A stretch of DNA of 64,000 bases from contig NZ_JPRD01000057.1 of the NCBI RefSeq assembly GCF_000817815.1, positions 60,015-124,014 on the forward strand, read 5' to 3'. A program made the position numbers and the translations under genes. The notes beneath the pieces are model-generated. The model saw nothing but the letters and a program-made list of their open reading frames with translations. It made no database searches and was not told where the DNA came from. Shown one piece after another: positions 27,908 through 36,839 of the stretch. The stretch's first letter is position 1; each line of letters starts with the position of its first letter. The stretch is from Vibrio owensii CAIM 1854 = LMG 25443 (GTDB taxonomy: Bacteria > Pseudomonadota > Gammaproteobacteria > Enterobacterales > Vibrionaceae).

Positions 27908-28663
27908 TTACTTCAGCTTAGAGCTTGCAACTTTCGCCGAGGCGCTGCCTGGGTACTCGTCGACCACTTGCTGATAGTACTTCTTCGCTTGTGCGTCATT
28001 GTTGTTACGCTCAGCGATATCACCTAATTTAACCAACGCATCTGCACGCTTGTTGGAATCTTTGTAAGAAACCACGGCAGCAAAGCTCTTCACTGCATCT
28101 TTGTCCTGTTTCTTCGCGAAGTACAACTGACCTAGCCAGTAATGTGAGTTCGCTGAATATGTTGAATCAGGATAGTCCTTTTGGAACTGTTGGAATGCAG
28201 CAATCGCACCAGTGTAGTCGCGTTTTTTAAGGATTAAATCCACCGCGTCTTGGTAAGCCGTTTGTTCATCGGCATTCGATGTGTACTTACCGCCAGTTTC
28301 CGCTGGTTTGGTTTCTTTAACAGGTGCGGCTTTCATTTCGCCACGCACTCGATCAAGCTCCACAAATAACTCACGTTGACGCTTAAGCATTTGCTGCATC
28401 TCGTAGTTGTTGCGCTCTAATTGACCACGTAGATCACTGATCTCTTGTGCCATTTGGTCAACTTGCTCTTGCATTTGAAGCTGAACGCGGTTGCGGTTTT
28501 GCAACAAGCGCTCTAAACGCTCGATGTCGCTTTCGGAAGAAGATCGAGTAGATACTGATGATGTGCTGTTGAGATCTGATACTGGAGCTGGTGCAGCGAA
28601 CGCGAAGTTCGCTGCACTTGCCAGTAACGTAAGCGTAACAGCGCGCTTAGTGTTACTGAACAT
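27908..28663 (-). CDS. cpoB: cell division coordinator CpoB (YbgF)
   Basis: 251 residues. A signal peptide (about 1-23, cleaved after FAFA), a trimeric coiled coil (about 45-110, rich in Gln/Arg/Glu), a linker, and a C-terminal TPR domain (about 130-251) with PDSTYSANSHYWLGQLYFAK and a final YPGSASAK motif. CpoB is periplasmic, binds TolA and coordinates outer-membrane constriction with PBP1B-driven septal peptidoglycan synthesis. Last gene of the tol-pal operon, 15 bases after pal. Confidence 0.96.
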   Translation of the reverse strand: MFSNTKRAVTLTLLASAANFAFAAPAPVSDLNSTSSVSTRSSSESDIERLERLLQNRNRVQLQMQEQVDQMAQEISDLRGQLERNNYEMQQMLKRQRELFVELDRVRGEMKAAPVKETKPAETGGKYTSNADEQTAYQDAVDLILKKRDYTGAIAAFQQFQKDYPDSTYSANSHYWLGQLYFAKKQDKDAVKSFAAVVSYKDSNKRADALVKLGDIAERNNNDAQAKKYYQQVVDEYPGSASAKVASSKLK

Positions 28664-28678
28664 GAGGTTTACCTCGAA

Positions 28679-29200
28679 TTAGTATACTAGAACCGCACGA
28701 CGGTTCTTAGCGTAAACATCTTCAGATTGACCTAGAAGAAGTGGCTTCTCTTCACCGTAGCTAACGATAGAGATTTGATCAGCTTGAACACCTAGTGCTT
28801 GTAGGTAGTTTGATACTGCTTCTGCACGACGCTCACCTAGAGCGATGTTGTACTCAGGAGTACCGCGCTCATCTGCGTGACCTTCGATCGTTACTTTAAG
28901 AGCAGGGTTCTTGCTAAGGTAAGAAGCGTGAGCCGCTAGCATCTCTTCGTAATCACCAGCAATTGTAGAGTTATCAAATGCGAAGTAGATTGTTTGAGTT
29001 TCACGTAGCGCTTGCTCTTTTAGCTCTTGCTCTGTTAGCTGGCTGTTTGGATCGATCGGAGTAACTACTGTAGTTTCTGCTGCACCAGTGTTTGTCTCAG
29101 CACCCGTGTTAGAAGCTGCGTCATCGCTTGAGCTACATGCTGTCATAGCCATCACAGGAATCGCGATTAGTAGCCCTTTTAGAACCTTGTTCAGTTGCAT
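28679..29200 (-). CDS. pal: peptidoglycan-associated lipoprotein Pal
   Basis: 173 residues. The lipobox MTAC places the lipidated Cys at about residue 22, followed by a Ser/Asp/Thr-rich linker and an OmpA-C peptidoglycan-binding domain (about 65-173) with the family core TIEGHADERGTPEYNIALG. It anchors the outer membrane to peptidoglycan and binds TolB. The position between tolB and cpoB is the conserved one. Confidence 0.97.
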   Translation of the reverse strand: MQLNKVLKGLLIAIPVMAMTACSSSDDAASNTGAETNTGAAETTVVTPIDPNSQLTEQELKEQALRETQTIYFAFDNSTIAGDYEEMLAAHASYLSKNPALKVTIEGHADERGTPEYNIALGERRAEAVSNYLQALGVQADQISIVSYGEEKPLLLGQSEDVYAKNRRAVLVY

Positions 29201-29231
29201 CTTATTTTCCTTTATTAATCAATTTTTCTTA

Positions 29232-30584
29232 CTACAAAAACGGTGACCACGCGGGAGCTCTTACACGCCCATTAGTTGCCGGTAATCTAGCTTTAAATCG
29301 ACCATCAATTGACACCATCGATAGTACGTTTTTCTTGTTGTAAATCGAGCTATAGATAACCATGCCACCATTTGGGGCAATGCTCGGAGACTCATCAAGC
29401 AACGTTTTTGTTAGCACCTGAAGAGCACCTGTTTCCAAATCTTGTTTGGCCAAGTTGAAACCCGAATCACTGCGATTCACCATGACTAGGAATCGGCCGT
29501 CAGGAGTGATTTGACCACCCAAGTTTTGACTGCCTTGCCAAGTCAAGCGATTAGTCGAACCGCTGCCCAAATCTACTTTATAAATCTGAGGTTTACCACC
29601 CCTGTCAGATGTGAAAATCAGCGATTTGCCATCAGGGTGCCAGTATGGTTCTGTATTATTTGATCTGCCACGCGTAATTTGTGTCAATTTGCGTGTTTTT
29701 AGATCCAAAGTGTAAACCTGAAGCGAACCAGTCTTAGAAAGCACAAGGGCTAACTGGCTGCCGTCCGGTGAGAATCTTGGCGCACCATTGTGACGAGGGT
29801 ATGACGTGACCTTCTCGCGTTCACCGGTGTAGATGTTCATGATGAAGATCTCGGCCTGACCATTCTGGAAACTTACGTAAGCCAGTTTCTGACCATCTGG
29901 AGACCATGCCGGAGACATAAGCGGTTGCTTCGATTGAAGCACTAGGCGCTCGTTGTAGCCATCATAATCCGCCACACGAAGTTGGTAAGGGAAGTTATCT
30001 TTATCGTTCACCACCACGTAAGCGATACGTGTCATAAACGCACCACGCTCACCCGTTAGTTGCTCGTAGACAAGGTCAGAGATACGGTGCGCGTACTCAC
30101 GCATGCGTGGACCTTCAACCGTTGCCACTTTGTTGAAGAGAACATGATCTTTAGAAAGTACTAGCTCGCCGTCGCCACCAAGTGCTTTGCTATTGCCGCC
30201 AGTCAATTGACCGCGAACAACGTCAACCAATTGGTAGTTCACAACGTAGTTGCCCTGCTCGTTCTTTTTGATTGAACCAGTAAGCAGTGCATCAACCCCA
30301 AGGCCTGTCCACGCATCAAAGTTAACCTCTGATTCATTGAATGGTGTTTGTGGCATCTTGCTGGTCGGTACCGGGCTGAACTTACCACTGCGTTGCAAGT
30401 CTGAAGCAATCACAGCAGAGATGTCCGTTGGAAGAGGTTCACTGCCTTCCCATTTAAATGGAACAACAGCAATTGGTCGTGCTGAATCAATACCATCGGT
30501 AATCACCAGCTCTAGTGCAGCATGAGCCACACTCGTTAGACTGCCAAGCAGTACAAACATTCCTAGTAAAAGGCGTTTAATCAC
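29232..30584 (-). CDS. tolB: Tol-Pal system periplasmic protein TolB
   Basis: 450 residues (E. coli 430). Signal peptide (about 1-22), N-terminal alpha/beta domain, then a six-bladed beta-propeller visible as repeated PxWSPDGxxLAY, PRFSPDGSQLAL and PYWHPDGKSLIF units. TolB contacts Pal and TolA and takes part in outer-membrane constriction. The start codon is GTG. It follows tolA by 13 bases. Confidence 0.97.
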   Translation of the reverse strand: MIKRLLLGMFVLLGSLTSVAHAALELVITDGIDSARPIAVVPFKWEGSEPLPTDISAVIASDLQRSGKFSPVPTSKMPQTPFNESEVNFDAWTGLGVDALLTGSIKKNEQGNYVVNYQLVDVVRGQLTGGNSKALGGDGELVLSKDHVLFNKVATVEGPRMREYAHRISDLVYEQLTGERGAFMTRIAYVVVNDKDNFPYQLRVADYDGYNERLVLQSKQPLMSPAWSPDGQKLAYVSFQNGQAEIFIMNIYTGEREKVTSYPRHNGAPRFSPDGSQLALVLSKTGSLQVYTLDLKTRKLTQITRGRSNNTEPYWHPDGKSLIFTSDRGGKPQIYKVDLGSGSTNRLTWQGSQNLGGQITPDGRFLVMVNRSDSGFNLAKQDLETGALQVLTKTLLDESPSIAPNGGMVIYSSIYNKKNVLSMVSIDGRFKARLPATNGRVRAPAWSPFL

Positions 30585-30597
30585 GTCTCAGTTCCTT

Positions 30598-31665
30598 TTA
30601 GTCCAAAGCAACAGTTAAGTTGATGTCTTTCAATTTTTCGTTGACCGCTTCTTCTGACGATTTAGGGAAAGTCCCTACCTGCGCAATCGCACTCTTCGCA
30701 GCCGCACATACTCGGGCGTCGCCGTCTAATATGGTCACTCCAGCAACCATCATGTCTGTCCCTGTTGGGATCAGTTTGATGTTTACCCTACACTCCTTTC
30801 CCAGCAAGTAATCATCCTTAATCAGCCTTTGCTGAATGTTCTGAGTATAGATGGATGACATACGAGAAAGTTCATCGTCAATGAATTGGTTACGAGCCGC
30901 ACTGTTTTGGCTTGCCTCACTTTCAAGGCCTGCAAAAATATCATCCAGTGCAGCTTCTTGCTCTTTACGCTCACGCTCTAATCGCTCAAGACGCTCTTTC
31001 TCTTGGCGTGCCTTTTCTGCGGCCTCTTTCGCTGCCTTTTCTTTCGCGATGCGTTCTTGCTCGGCTTTCGCAGCGGCTTCACGTTCACGACGCGCTTTCT
31101 CTTCTGCTTCTTTCGCAGCTTTCTCGCGCGCTACACGCTCTTGTTCCGCTTTTGCTGCGGCAGCTTCTTTAGCAATGCGTTGCTGCTCAGCTTTACGTAC
31201 AGCCTCTTCTTTGGCTTTACGTTCTTTTTCTGCTTTTGCTGCACGTTCTTTTTCTTTACGAGTGCGTTCTTCCTCTGCCTTACGCTCTTGCTCTTTCTTC
31301 TTACGAGCAGCTTCGGCTTCGCGAGCGGCTTTGGCATCTTTCGCCTGTTGCTCTTTCAGTTTACGAATCTGTTCTTCTTCTGCTTTGCGATTTTTCTCAA
31401 GCTGCTCAGCTTCACGTCTCAACTTATCAAGACGGTCTTGCTCTTTCTTGGCCGCTTTTTCGCGTTGCTGACGAATCTCGTTCGCTTGTTTCTGAACAAG
31501 TTTTGGATCAATCACCACAGCCTGAACCATCTGGCCTGTCGGCTCTGGTTTCGACATAGTGAAGTCCGTCCCCCAAAGTAGAGCCACGACTAATAGCGCG
31601 TGCAAACCAACCGATATCGCTATCGGCTTGGTGTATTCTTTGGATTTTTTCTTGTTATCTTTCAT
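30598..31665 (-). CDS. tolA: Tol-Pal system inner-membrane protein TolA
   Basis: 355 residues. One membrane helix (about 17-35), a very long Ala/Lys/Glu/Arg-rich helical domain (about 55-245), and a C-terminal globular domain (about 255-355) that binds Pal, TolB and phage or colicins in other species. Shorter than the 421-residue E. coli protein because the helical rod is shorter. Antisense frames across the rod appear open only because of its repetitive low-complexity codons. Confidence 0.96.
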   Translation of the reverse strand: MKDNKKKSKEYTKPIAISVGLHALLVVALLWGTDFTMSKPEPTGQMVQAVVIDPKLVQKQANEIRQQREKAAKKEQDRLDKLRREAEQLEKNRKAEEEQIRKLKEQQAKDAKAAREAEAARKKKEQERKAEEERTRKEKERAAKAEKERKAKEEAVRKAEQQRIAKEAAAAKAEQERVAREKAAKEAEEKARREREAAAKAEQERIAKEKAAKEAAEKARQEKERLERLERERKEQEAALDDIFAGLESEASQNSAARNQFIDDELSRMSSIYTQNIQQRLIKDDYLLGKECRVNIKLIPTGTDMMVAGVTILDGDARVCAAAKSAIAQVGTFPKSSEEAVNEKLKDINLTVALD

Positions 31666-31678
31666 AGATGTTCGATGT

Positions 31679-32122
31679 CTATTCCCTGATATCGGTCATC
31701 AGACCCACTTTTGGGATGCCTGCACGACTTAACTCGTCAAGCAAAAGTACAACGTCAGCGTATGGCGTTGCTGCATCACCACCTACCGCTACAGGTGAAT
31801 CAGGTTTAATCTCACGCTCGGCTTTAACACGCACAATCACGTCTTGTAGTGATAGACCGCGTTGAACCTCTTCATCATTCACGCTTAAGCCTAAATTGCC
31901 GTCACGATCGATTTCAATGATGATGAAACTGCTATCTGTATCGCCAGCCAAGTCTTGCATAGATTCAGCCGTTGATGTCTGTGGAAGATCCACATCCACA
32001 CCTTGAGTGACAAATGGAGCGGTCGCCATAAAAATGATCAGCAGAACCAGCATCACGTCGATGTATGGTACGACGTTGATCTCTGCGGTCATTTTACGCT
32101 TTTTAGGTTGGTAACCCGCCAT
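31679..32122 (-). CDS. tolR: Tol-Pal system protein TolR
   Basis: 147 residues of the ExbD/TolR family: one helix near the N-terminus with the proton-channel Asp (about residue 23, in NVVPYIDVMLVLLIIFM) and a periplasmic domain. With TolQ it forms the proton-driven motor that energises TolA. Four bases after tolQ. Confidence 0.97.
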   Translation of the reverse strand: MAGYQPKKRKMTAEINVVPYIDVMLVLLIIFMATAPFVTQGVDVDLPQTSTAESMQDLAGDTDSSFIIIEIDRDGNLGLSVNDEEVQRGLSLQDVIVRVKAEREIKPDSPVAVGGDAATPYADVVLLLDELSRAGIPKVGLMTDIRE

Positions 32123-32125
32123 GCT

Positions 32126-32824
32126 CTATTCCTTACTTGCGCTGTCTCGACCCGCCATCGCTTGACGGTGCAGGATGCTGTGGAATTCTTCAGAGAAAGT
32201 CGCGTAAATGTGTTCTAGCTTACTTACTTTGTTGCTAAGACGGTTGTATGCCATTACTGCAGGAATTGCAGCAAATAGACCCATTGCAGTTGCAATCAGG
32301 GCTTCTGCGATACCTGGCGCTACCATTGAAAGCGTTGCTTGCTTTACTTCACCCAAAGCGATGAACGCATGCATGATGCCCCAAACCGTACCAAACAGAC
32401 CAATGTATGGGCTGATAGAACCGACCGTTGCAAGGAATGGCAAGCTGGTTTCCAGTTCATCAACTTCACGAGCAACAGCAACGCGCATTGCACGGCCAGT
32501 GCCTTCCATGATGTAAGCTGGCGAGTTTGCATTGCTCTTACGTAGACGAGCAAACTCGGTAAAACCTGCGTAGAAGATTTCTTCTGTACCTGTGATGTCG
32601 TCTTTACGACCTTTCACTTTCTGGTAAAGCTGAGAAAGGTCAGTACCCGACCAGAATTTGTCTTCGAATGACTCCGCATCTTTTGATGCTTGAGATAAGA
32701 CTTTGCTGCGCTTAATGATCATAGCCCATGATGCGATTGACATGCCGAGCAGTGTCAACATCACAAGCTTTACCAACAGACTGGCCTGAAGAAAGAGATC
32801 TAAAATGGAAATATCAGCAGTCAC
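32126..32824 (-). CDS. tolQ: Tol-Pal system protein TolQ
   Basis: 232 residues of the MotA/TolQ/ExbB family with three membrane helices (about 15-38, 135-160, 170-195) and the conserved TVWGIMHAF and GIAEALIATAMGLFAAIPAVMAY stretches in the second and third helices. Forms the stator pentamer of the Tol motor. The GTG start overlaps the end of ybgC by 11 bases. Confidence 0.97.
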   Translation of the reverse strand: MTADISILDLFLQASLLVKLVMLTLLGMSIASWAMIIKRSKVLSQASKDAESFEDKFWSGTDLSQLYQKVKGRKDDITGTEEIFYAGFTEFARLRKSNANSPAYIMEGTGRAMRVAVAREVDELETSLPFLATVGSISPYIGLFGTVWGIMHAFIALGEVKQATLSMVAPGIAEALIATAMGLFAAIPAVMAYNRLSNKVSKLEHIYATFSEEFHSILHRQAMAGRDSASKE

Positions 32825-33233
32825 TATTTGTTAGCTCCGAATTGATAAATGATGGAATCGCAATTGGCTTCATTTTCTTATTATCGATACATGCTACCTT
32901 AACCATTGCCTTGCAAAATGTTCTGCCTTCATCATTGACTAACTCTTGACAGAATTGCAAAGAAGCACGTTTTATTTCTGACACTCGGGTTAGAACGGTC
33001 AAATGCTCGTCCAGCCTTGCCCCTTGGTTGAAATCGATATCCATGTGTCGGACAACAAAGCCAATGTTTTGTTCCAGTAACACATGTTGAGAAACGCCTT
33101 TTGCACGCAACATCTCAGTGCGCGCGCGTTCAAAGAATTTTAAATAATTTGAGTGATATACAACGCCACCCGCATCCGTGTCTTCGTAATACACAGTGAT
33201 CGGCCAGCGAAAGGGATTTGATGTGCCTTGCAA
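32814..33233 (-). CDS. ybgC: acyl-CoA thioesterase YbgC, hotdog fold
   Basis: 139 residues. 4-hydroxybenzoyl-CoA thioesterase family with the active-site motif YYEDTDAGGVVYHSNYLKFFERARTE split across the N-terminal third, including the catalytic Asp. It hydrolyses short-chain acyl-CoA and heads the tol-pal operon as in E. coli. There is no ATG before the conserved core: the best start is a TTG at 33233, giving the expected N-terminal length, with no clear ribosome site. Confidence 0.93.
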   Translation of the reverse strand: MQGTSNPFRWPITVYYEDTDAGGVVYHSNYLKFFERARTEMLRAKGVSQHVLLEQNIGFVVRHMDIDFNQGARLDEHLTVLTRVSEIKRASLQFCQELVNDEGRTFCKAMVKVACIDNKKMKPIAIPSFINSELTNSDC

Positions 33234-33236
33234 GGG

Positions 33237-33298
33237 AGTACCAATATATTCAATTCTTTAAAGCAATTACTATAACTGAAGCGGCAGTAATTGGTACT
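33237..33298. repeat. inverted repeat flanking the ybgC-tol promoter/leader
   Basis: A 9-base perfect inverted repeat AGTACCAAT (33237-33245) and ATTGGTACT (33290-33298), with an inner ATTAC / GTAAT pair, lies just upstream of the TTG start of ybgC. It could fold in the mRNA leader or be an operator; no known site was recognised. Confidence 0.4.
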
Positions 33299-33332
33299 GA
33301 GGTAAGGGAATATTTTTGAAATTTGTAGAAAA

Positions 33333-33365
33333 AATAAAAGCCAGACAATCCGTCTGGCTTTTATT
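33333..33365 (-). terminator. terminator of the cyd operon
   Basis: Perfect 14-base stem AATAAAAGCCAGAC / GTCTGGCTTTTATT with a 5-base loop, 40 bases past the ybgE stop; it separates the cyd operon from ybgC-tol. Confidence 0.9.
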
Positions 33366-33404
33366 CGATGATTTAGTAACCGACTTTATTTCAGAGTGTA
33401 ACGC

Positions 33405-33707
33405 TTACATGAAATACAGTGCAGTTAGATAAATTAAGATAGCGAGCGAGAAATAAGGACTGAACAGCACCTGCCAGTACCAATTTCTTGGCTTGAAGCC
33501 CACGCCATATACCATGCTTGAGCACACTGCCCAAATCAGCGCTGGTGCGATAAACGCATTAAAGCCACCAATTTCTCGATGGTATGCGTTCGGATCCCAC
33601 ATCACTAATCCTACATGCATAAAGCCAAGGATTAAGGCCAAGACTCTTAGTAGAGTCTTGTCCATTGGTGCGTGAAGTTTCGCTACCTTGTCAGCGAGAT
33701 TACTCAC
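33405..33707 (-). CDS. ybgE: cyd operon protein YbgE
   Basis: 100 residues with three predicted helices. The YbgE family is a small membrane protein of unknown function found in cydAB-cydX operons. The GTG start overlaps the end of cydX by 8 bases, so it is translationally coupled. Last gene before the cyd terminator. Confidence 0.92.
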   Translation of the reverse strand: MSNLADKVAKLHAPMDKTLLRVLALILGFMHVGLVMWDPNAYHREIGGFNAFIAPALIWAVCSSMVYGVGFKPRNWYWQVLFSPYFSLAILIYLTALYFM

Positions 33708-33807
33708 TGTCTTTATCCATCATTTCTGAGTGCTCTAACCAAAGAGCGTTGATGATACCGAATGCACAAGCAAGTAGTACACCTAGAATCCATGCGAAAT
33801 ACCACAT
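33700..33807 (-). CDS. cydX: cytochrome bd-I oxidase small subunit CydX
   Basis: 35 residues beginning MWYFAWILG, the hallmark of CydX, with one membrane helix and a charged tail. CydX is required for stability and activity of the CydAB complex. The ATG at 33807 is preceded by AAGGAGC. It lies 12 bases after cydB and overlaps ybgE. Confidence 0.95.
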   Translation of the reverse strand: MWYFAWILGVLLACAFGIINALWLEHSEMMDKDSE

Positions 33808-33819
33808 AGTAATAGCTCC

Positions 33820-34956
33820 TTAGTATAGTGAGTTTTTGTTTTCTTCGATGAACTGGTCATCCAAGCGGCCAAACATCTTGTAGTAAGTCCAAGACGTGTA
33901 AGCAAGGATGATAGGAACCATAACAAACGCTACGCCTGTCATTAGGTTCAGAGTCAGTTCAGATGAAGTTGCATCCCACATTGTCAGACTTTGGCTTGGC
34001 ATTAGGTCTGAAGGCATTACAAATGGGAACATTGCGATACCAGCAGTAAAGATAACACCAGCGTTACCTAGGCTTGACGTTAGGAACGCGATACCACACT
34101 TCTCTAGGCGAGATGCCAATACAGCTAGAAGCGGCATAGCAACACCTAGTACAGGTGCAGCCCATAGTAGTGGGTAAGCTTCGAAGTTGTTCATCCACGC
34201 ACCAGCTTCACGGATAACCTCTTTGTTTAGAGGGTTAGAAGCCGCTGCAGTGTCGATGCCACCTACGATAACGTAGCCTTCGATACTTTGGATCCAGAAA
34301 CCAGCAACCACAAATGCAACCACTGTTAGTAGGCCAGTGAGCTGAGCTACGTTACGAGCACGAGTATGTACTTCGCCAGTTGTCTTCATTTGAAGCCATG
34401 TTGCACCTTGCATCAGGATCATGAACAAGCTTACTAGACCACATAGCAGAGCAAATGGGTTTAGTAGACCAAAGAATGAACCGTGGTACGTTGGCATTAG
34501 GAATTCGTTCAACTGGAATGGAACGCCTTGTAGAAGGTTACCAAACGCTACACCAAAGATGATTGGTGGAACGAAGCCACTGATTGAGATACAGATATCC
34601 CAAGTGTTACGCCATTTTTTATCTTCAATCTTTGAACGGTAATCAAGACCGATTGGACGTAGCCAAAGTGCCGCTAGGGTTAGGATCATCGCTAGGTAGA
34701 AACCAGAGAACGATGTCGCGTAAACCAAAGGCCATGCTGCGAACAATGCACCACCAGCAGTGATAAGCCAAACTTGGTTACCATCCCAGTGAGGTGCGAT
34801 GGAGTTAATCATCACACGACGTTGTGTGTCGTTTTTACCGATAATAGGTACAAGCGCGCCCACACCCATATCGAAACCGTCTGTAATTGCAAAACCAACT
34901 AGTAGAACACCGATCAGTACCCACCAGATGAATCGCAAGATTTCGTAATCAAACAT
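33820..34956 (-). CDS. cydB: cytochrome bd ubiquinol oxidase subunit II
   Basis: 378 residues (E. coli 379), nine membrane helices. Begins MFDYEILRFIWW and contains GFDMGVGAL and the HWDGNQVWL motif typical of CydB. With CydA it forms the high-affinity quinol oxidase that reduces O2 to water at low oxygen. AAGGAG precedes the start; 17 bases after cydA. Confidence 0.98.
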   Translation of the reverse strand: MFDYEILRFIWWVLIGVLLVGFAITDGFDMGVGALVPIIGKNDTQRRVMINSIAPHWDGNQVWLITAGGALFAAWPLVYATSFSGFYLAMILTLAALWLRPIGLDYRSKIEDKKWRNTWDICISISGFVPPIIFGVAFGNLLQGVPFQLNEFLMPTYHGSFFGLLNPFALLCGLVSLFMILMQGATWLQMKTTGEVHTRARNVAQLTGLLTVVAFVVAGFWIQSIEGYVIVGGIDTAAASNPLNKEVIREAGAWMNNFEAYPLLWAAPVLGVAMPLLAVLASRLEKCGIAFLTSSLGNAGVIFTAGIAMFPFVMPSDLMPSQSLTMWDATSSELTLNLMTGVAFVMVPIILAYTSWTYYKMFGRLDDQFIEENKNSLY

Positions 34957-34973
34957 CTTGTTGTCTCCTTGTC

Positions 34974-36560
34974 TTACGCTTCTACTTGGCGACTAACTTT
35001 GTCTTCAACAGAGTCAGCGTTTTGCTCGAAGTGGTAGCGACCAGTTTTCAGGCTGCTTGGACCTTTACGAGCGAACTTAACCATTAGGTATACTTCTGCA
35101 ATTAGGAATGCAGTGTATAGCGCTAGGATTGCAAATAGTGAAGTCCAGATTTCACCTGCTGTTAGTGCTGATGCAGCAACGTGTACCGGTAGGATTTCAC
35201 CTACAGCCCACGGTTGACGACCGTATTCAGCAACGAACCAACCTGCTTCGATCGCAATCCATGGAAGTGGAATGCTGAATAGTGCAGCTTTAAGAATCCA
35301 AGGTTTCTGTTCGATCTTCTGACGACATGTTTGGATGAATGACGCACCAAATACGAATAGCATAATGAAGCCACACGCAACCATGATACGGAACGACCAG
35401 AATAACGGCCATACTGTTGGGATTGAGTCATCCGCAGCGGCTTGGATTTGGTCTTCAGTCGCATCAACAACGTTGTCTGTGTAACGTTTTAGAAGTAGGC
35501 CGTAACCTAGGTCACCTTTCACTTCGTCAAACGCAGTCATGTTTGCTTCAGACTTGTCGCCTGCTCGCAGTTTTTCAAGCAATTCGTACGCGTACATACC
35601 AGTACGGATACGGTCAACGTGCTCTTCACGTAGATCGTGTAGACCTGTTACTTGCTCGTCAAATGAACGTGTCGCGATGATACCCATAACGTAAGGGATC
35701 TTGATTGCGTAATCGGTGTTCATTGTTTCTTGGTTTGGTAAACCGAACAGTGTGAACGCCGCTGGTGCTGGTTCTGTGTGCCATTCAGCTTCTACTGCTG
35801 CTAGCTTCACTTTTTGAACTTCACCAAGCTCGTAACCAGATTCGTCACCTAGCACGATAGTAGACAGGATTGCTGCCATACCGAAAGAAGCTGCGATAGC
35901 AAACGAACGACGAGCGAACGCCACATCACGACCTTTCAATAGGTAGTAAGAACTGATGCCTAGAACGAACATTGCACCACACGTGTAACCAGATGCTACT
36001 GTGTGTACAAATTTAACTTGCGCTACAGGGTTAAGTACAACGTCTGCAAAGCTCACCATTTCCATACGCATGGTTTCGAAGTTGAATTCTGCGCCAACTG
36101 GGTTTTGCATCCAGCCGTTCGCGATAAGAATCCAAAGTGCAGAGAAGTTAGAACCCAGAGCAACCAACCAGGTTACCGCTAAGTGTTGACGTTTTGATAG
36201 ACGATCCCACCCGAAGAAGAATAGACCAACAAAAGTTGACTCCAGGAAGAAAGCAACCAGTGCTTCGATCGCCAGTGGTGCACCGAAGATGTCACCTACA
36301 TAGTGGGAGTAGTAAGACCAGTTCGTACCAAACTGGAACTCCATGGTAAGGCCGGTAGCCACACCAAGTGCAAAGTTAATACCGAACAGCTTACCCCAGA
36401 ACTTGGTCATGTCCTTGTAGATTTGCTTGTTCGTCATTACGTACATCGATTCCATAATGGCCAAAAGGAAGGCCATACCAAGAGTCAATGGTACGAATAG
36501 GAAGTGATACATCGCTGTCAGTGCAAACTGCAACCGCGACAGATCAACTACGTCAATCAT
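34974..36560 (-). CDS. cydA: cytochrome bd ubiquinol oxidase subunit I
   Basis: 528 residues from the ATG at 36560 (AGGAGT upstream); E. coli CydA is 522, so this is the long Q-loop type. Heme ligands are visible: His19 in AMYHF (heme b595), the His in KFVHTVASGY (b558) and the Met in SFRIMVACG (b558). The GRQPW motif is present. It is the first gene of cydABX-ybgE. Two perfect FNR-type boxes and an ArcA-like stretch lie 120-280 bases upstream, consistent with oxygen-responsive expression. Confidence 0.98.
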   Translation of the reverse strand: MIDVVDLSRLQFALTAMYHFLFVPLTLGMAFLLAIMESMYVMTNKQIYKDMTKFWGKLFGINFALGVATGLTMEFQFGTNWSYYSHYVGDIFGAPLAIEALVAFFLESTFVGLFFFGWDRLSKRQHLAVTWLVALGSNFSALWILIANGWMQNPVGAEFNFETMRMEMVSFADVVLNPVAQVKFVHTVASGYTCGAMFVLGISSYYLLKGRDVAFARRSFAIAASFGMAAILSTIVLGDESGYELGEVQKVKLAAVEAEWHTEPAPAAFTLFGLPNQETMNTDYAIKIPYVMGIIATRSFDEQVTGLHDLREEHVDRIRTGMYAYELLEKLRAGDKSEANMTAFDEVKGDLGYGLLLKRYTDNVVDATEDQIQAAADDSIPTVWPLFWSFRIMVACGFIMLFVFGASFIQTCRQKIEQKPWILKAALFSIPLPWIAIEAGWFVAEYGRQPWAVGEILPVHVAASALTAGEIWTSLFAILALYTAFLIAEVYLMVKFARKGPSSLKTGRYHFEQNADSVEDKVSRQVEA

Positions 36561-36682
36561 GGTAACTCCTATGTGTCGGCTGAATGACACTCTCTACATA
36601 TTGCAATCCATACACAAGTGTTATTCACACTTGAAAAATGTTGAATTATCACAACGCTTTGTTGCAAAAATGTGCTTCATTG

Positions 36683-36698
36683 GTTAGTTAATTGTTAA
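36683..36698. promoter_or_regulatory. ArcA-like site upstream of cydA
   Basis: GTTAGTTAATTGTTAA resembles the ArcA direct-repeat consensus (GTTAATTAAATGTTA). Its position about 125 bases upstream of cydA fits the known ArcA activation of cydAB in E. coli. Match judged by eye. Confidence 0.45.
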
Positions 36699-36775
36699 GC
36701 ATCAGCTAATATAGCTGGGTCTAATATTACTTGTAAAAACAGTTTGTTTCAAAAGGTTTATGGCGAGAAACCGCT

Positions 36776-36789
36776 TTGATATACATCAA
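36776..36789. promoter_or_regulatory. perfect FNR box upstream of cydA (distal to FNR box 2 by 50 bases)
   Basis: TTGATATACATCAA matches the FNR consensus TTGATNNNNATCAA at every specified base. Located 216 bases upstream of the cydA start. Confidence 0.7.
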
Positions 36790-36825
36790 TCTTTATGCGC
36801 TGATTTTGCACAAAAATCCATCACA

Positions 36826-36839
36826 TTGATCCAGATCAA
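36826..36839. promoter_or_regulatory. second perfect FNR box upstream of cydA
   Basis: TTGATCCAGATCAA again matches TTGATNNNNATCAA fully. Centre-to-centre distance from the first box is exactly 50 bases, a little under five helical turns, so two dimers could bind on nearly the same face. Confidence 0.7.

Noticed and set aside
30851..31581. Long open frames on the plus strand opposite tolA (up to about 200 codons, Phe/Leu/Ser-rich)
   Set aside because: They mirror the low-complexity Ala/Lys/Glu rod of tolA; repetitive codons remove stops in other frames. No ribosome sites or family features.
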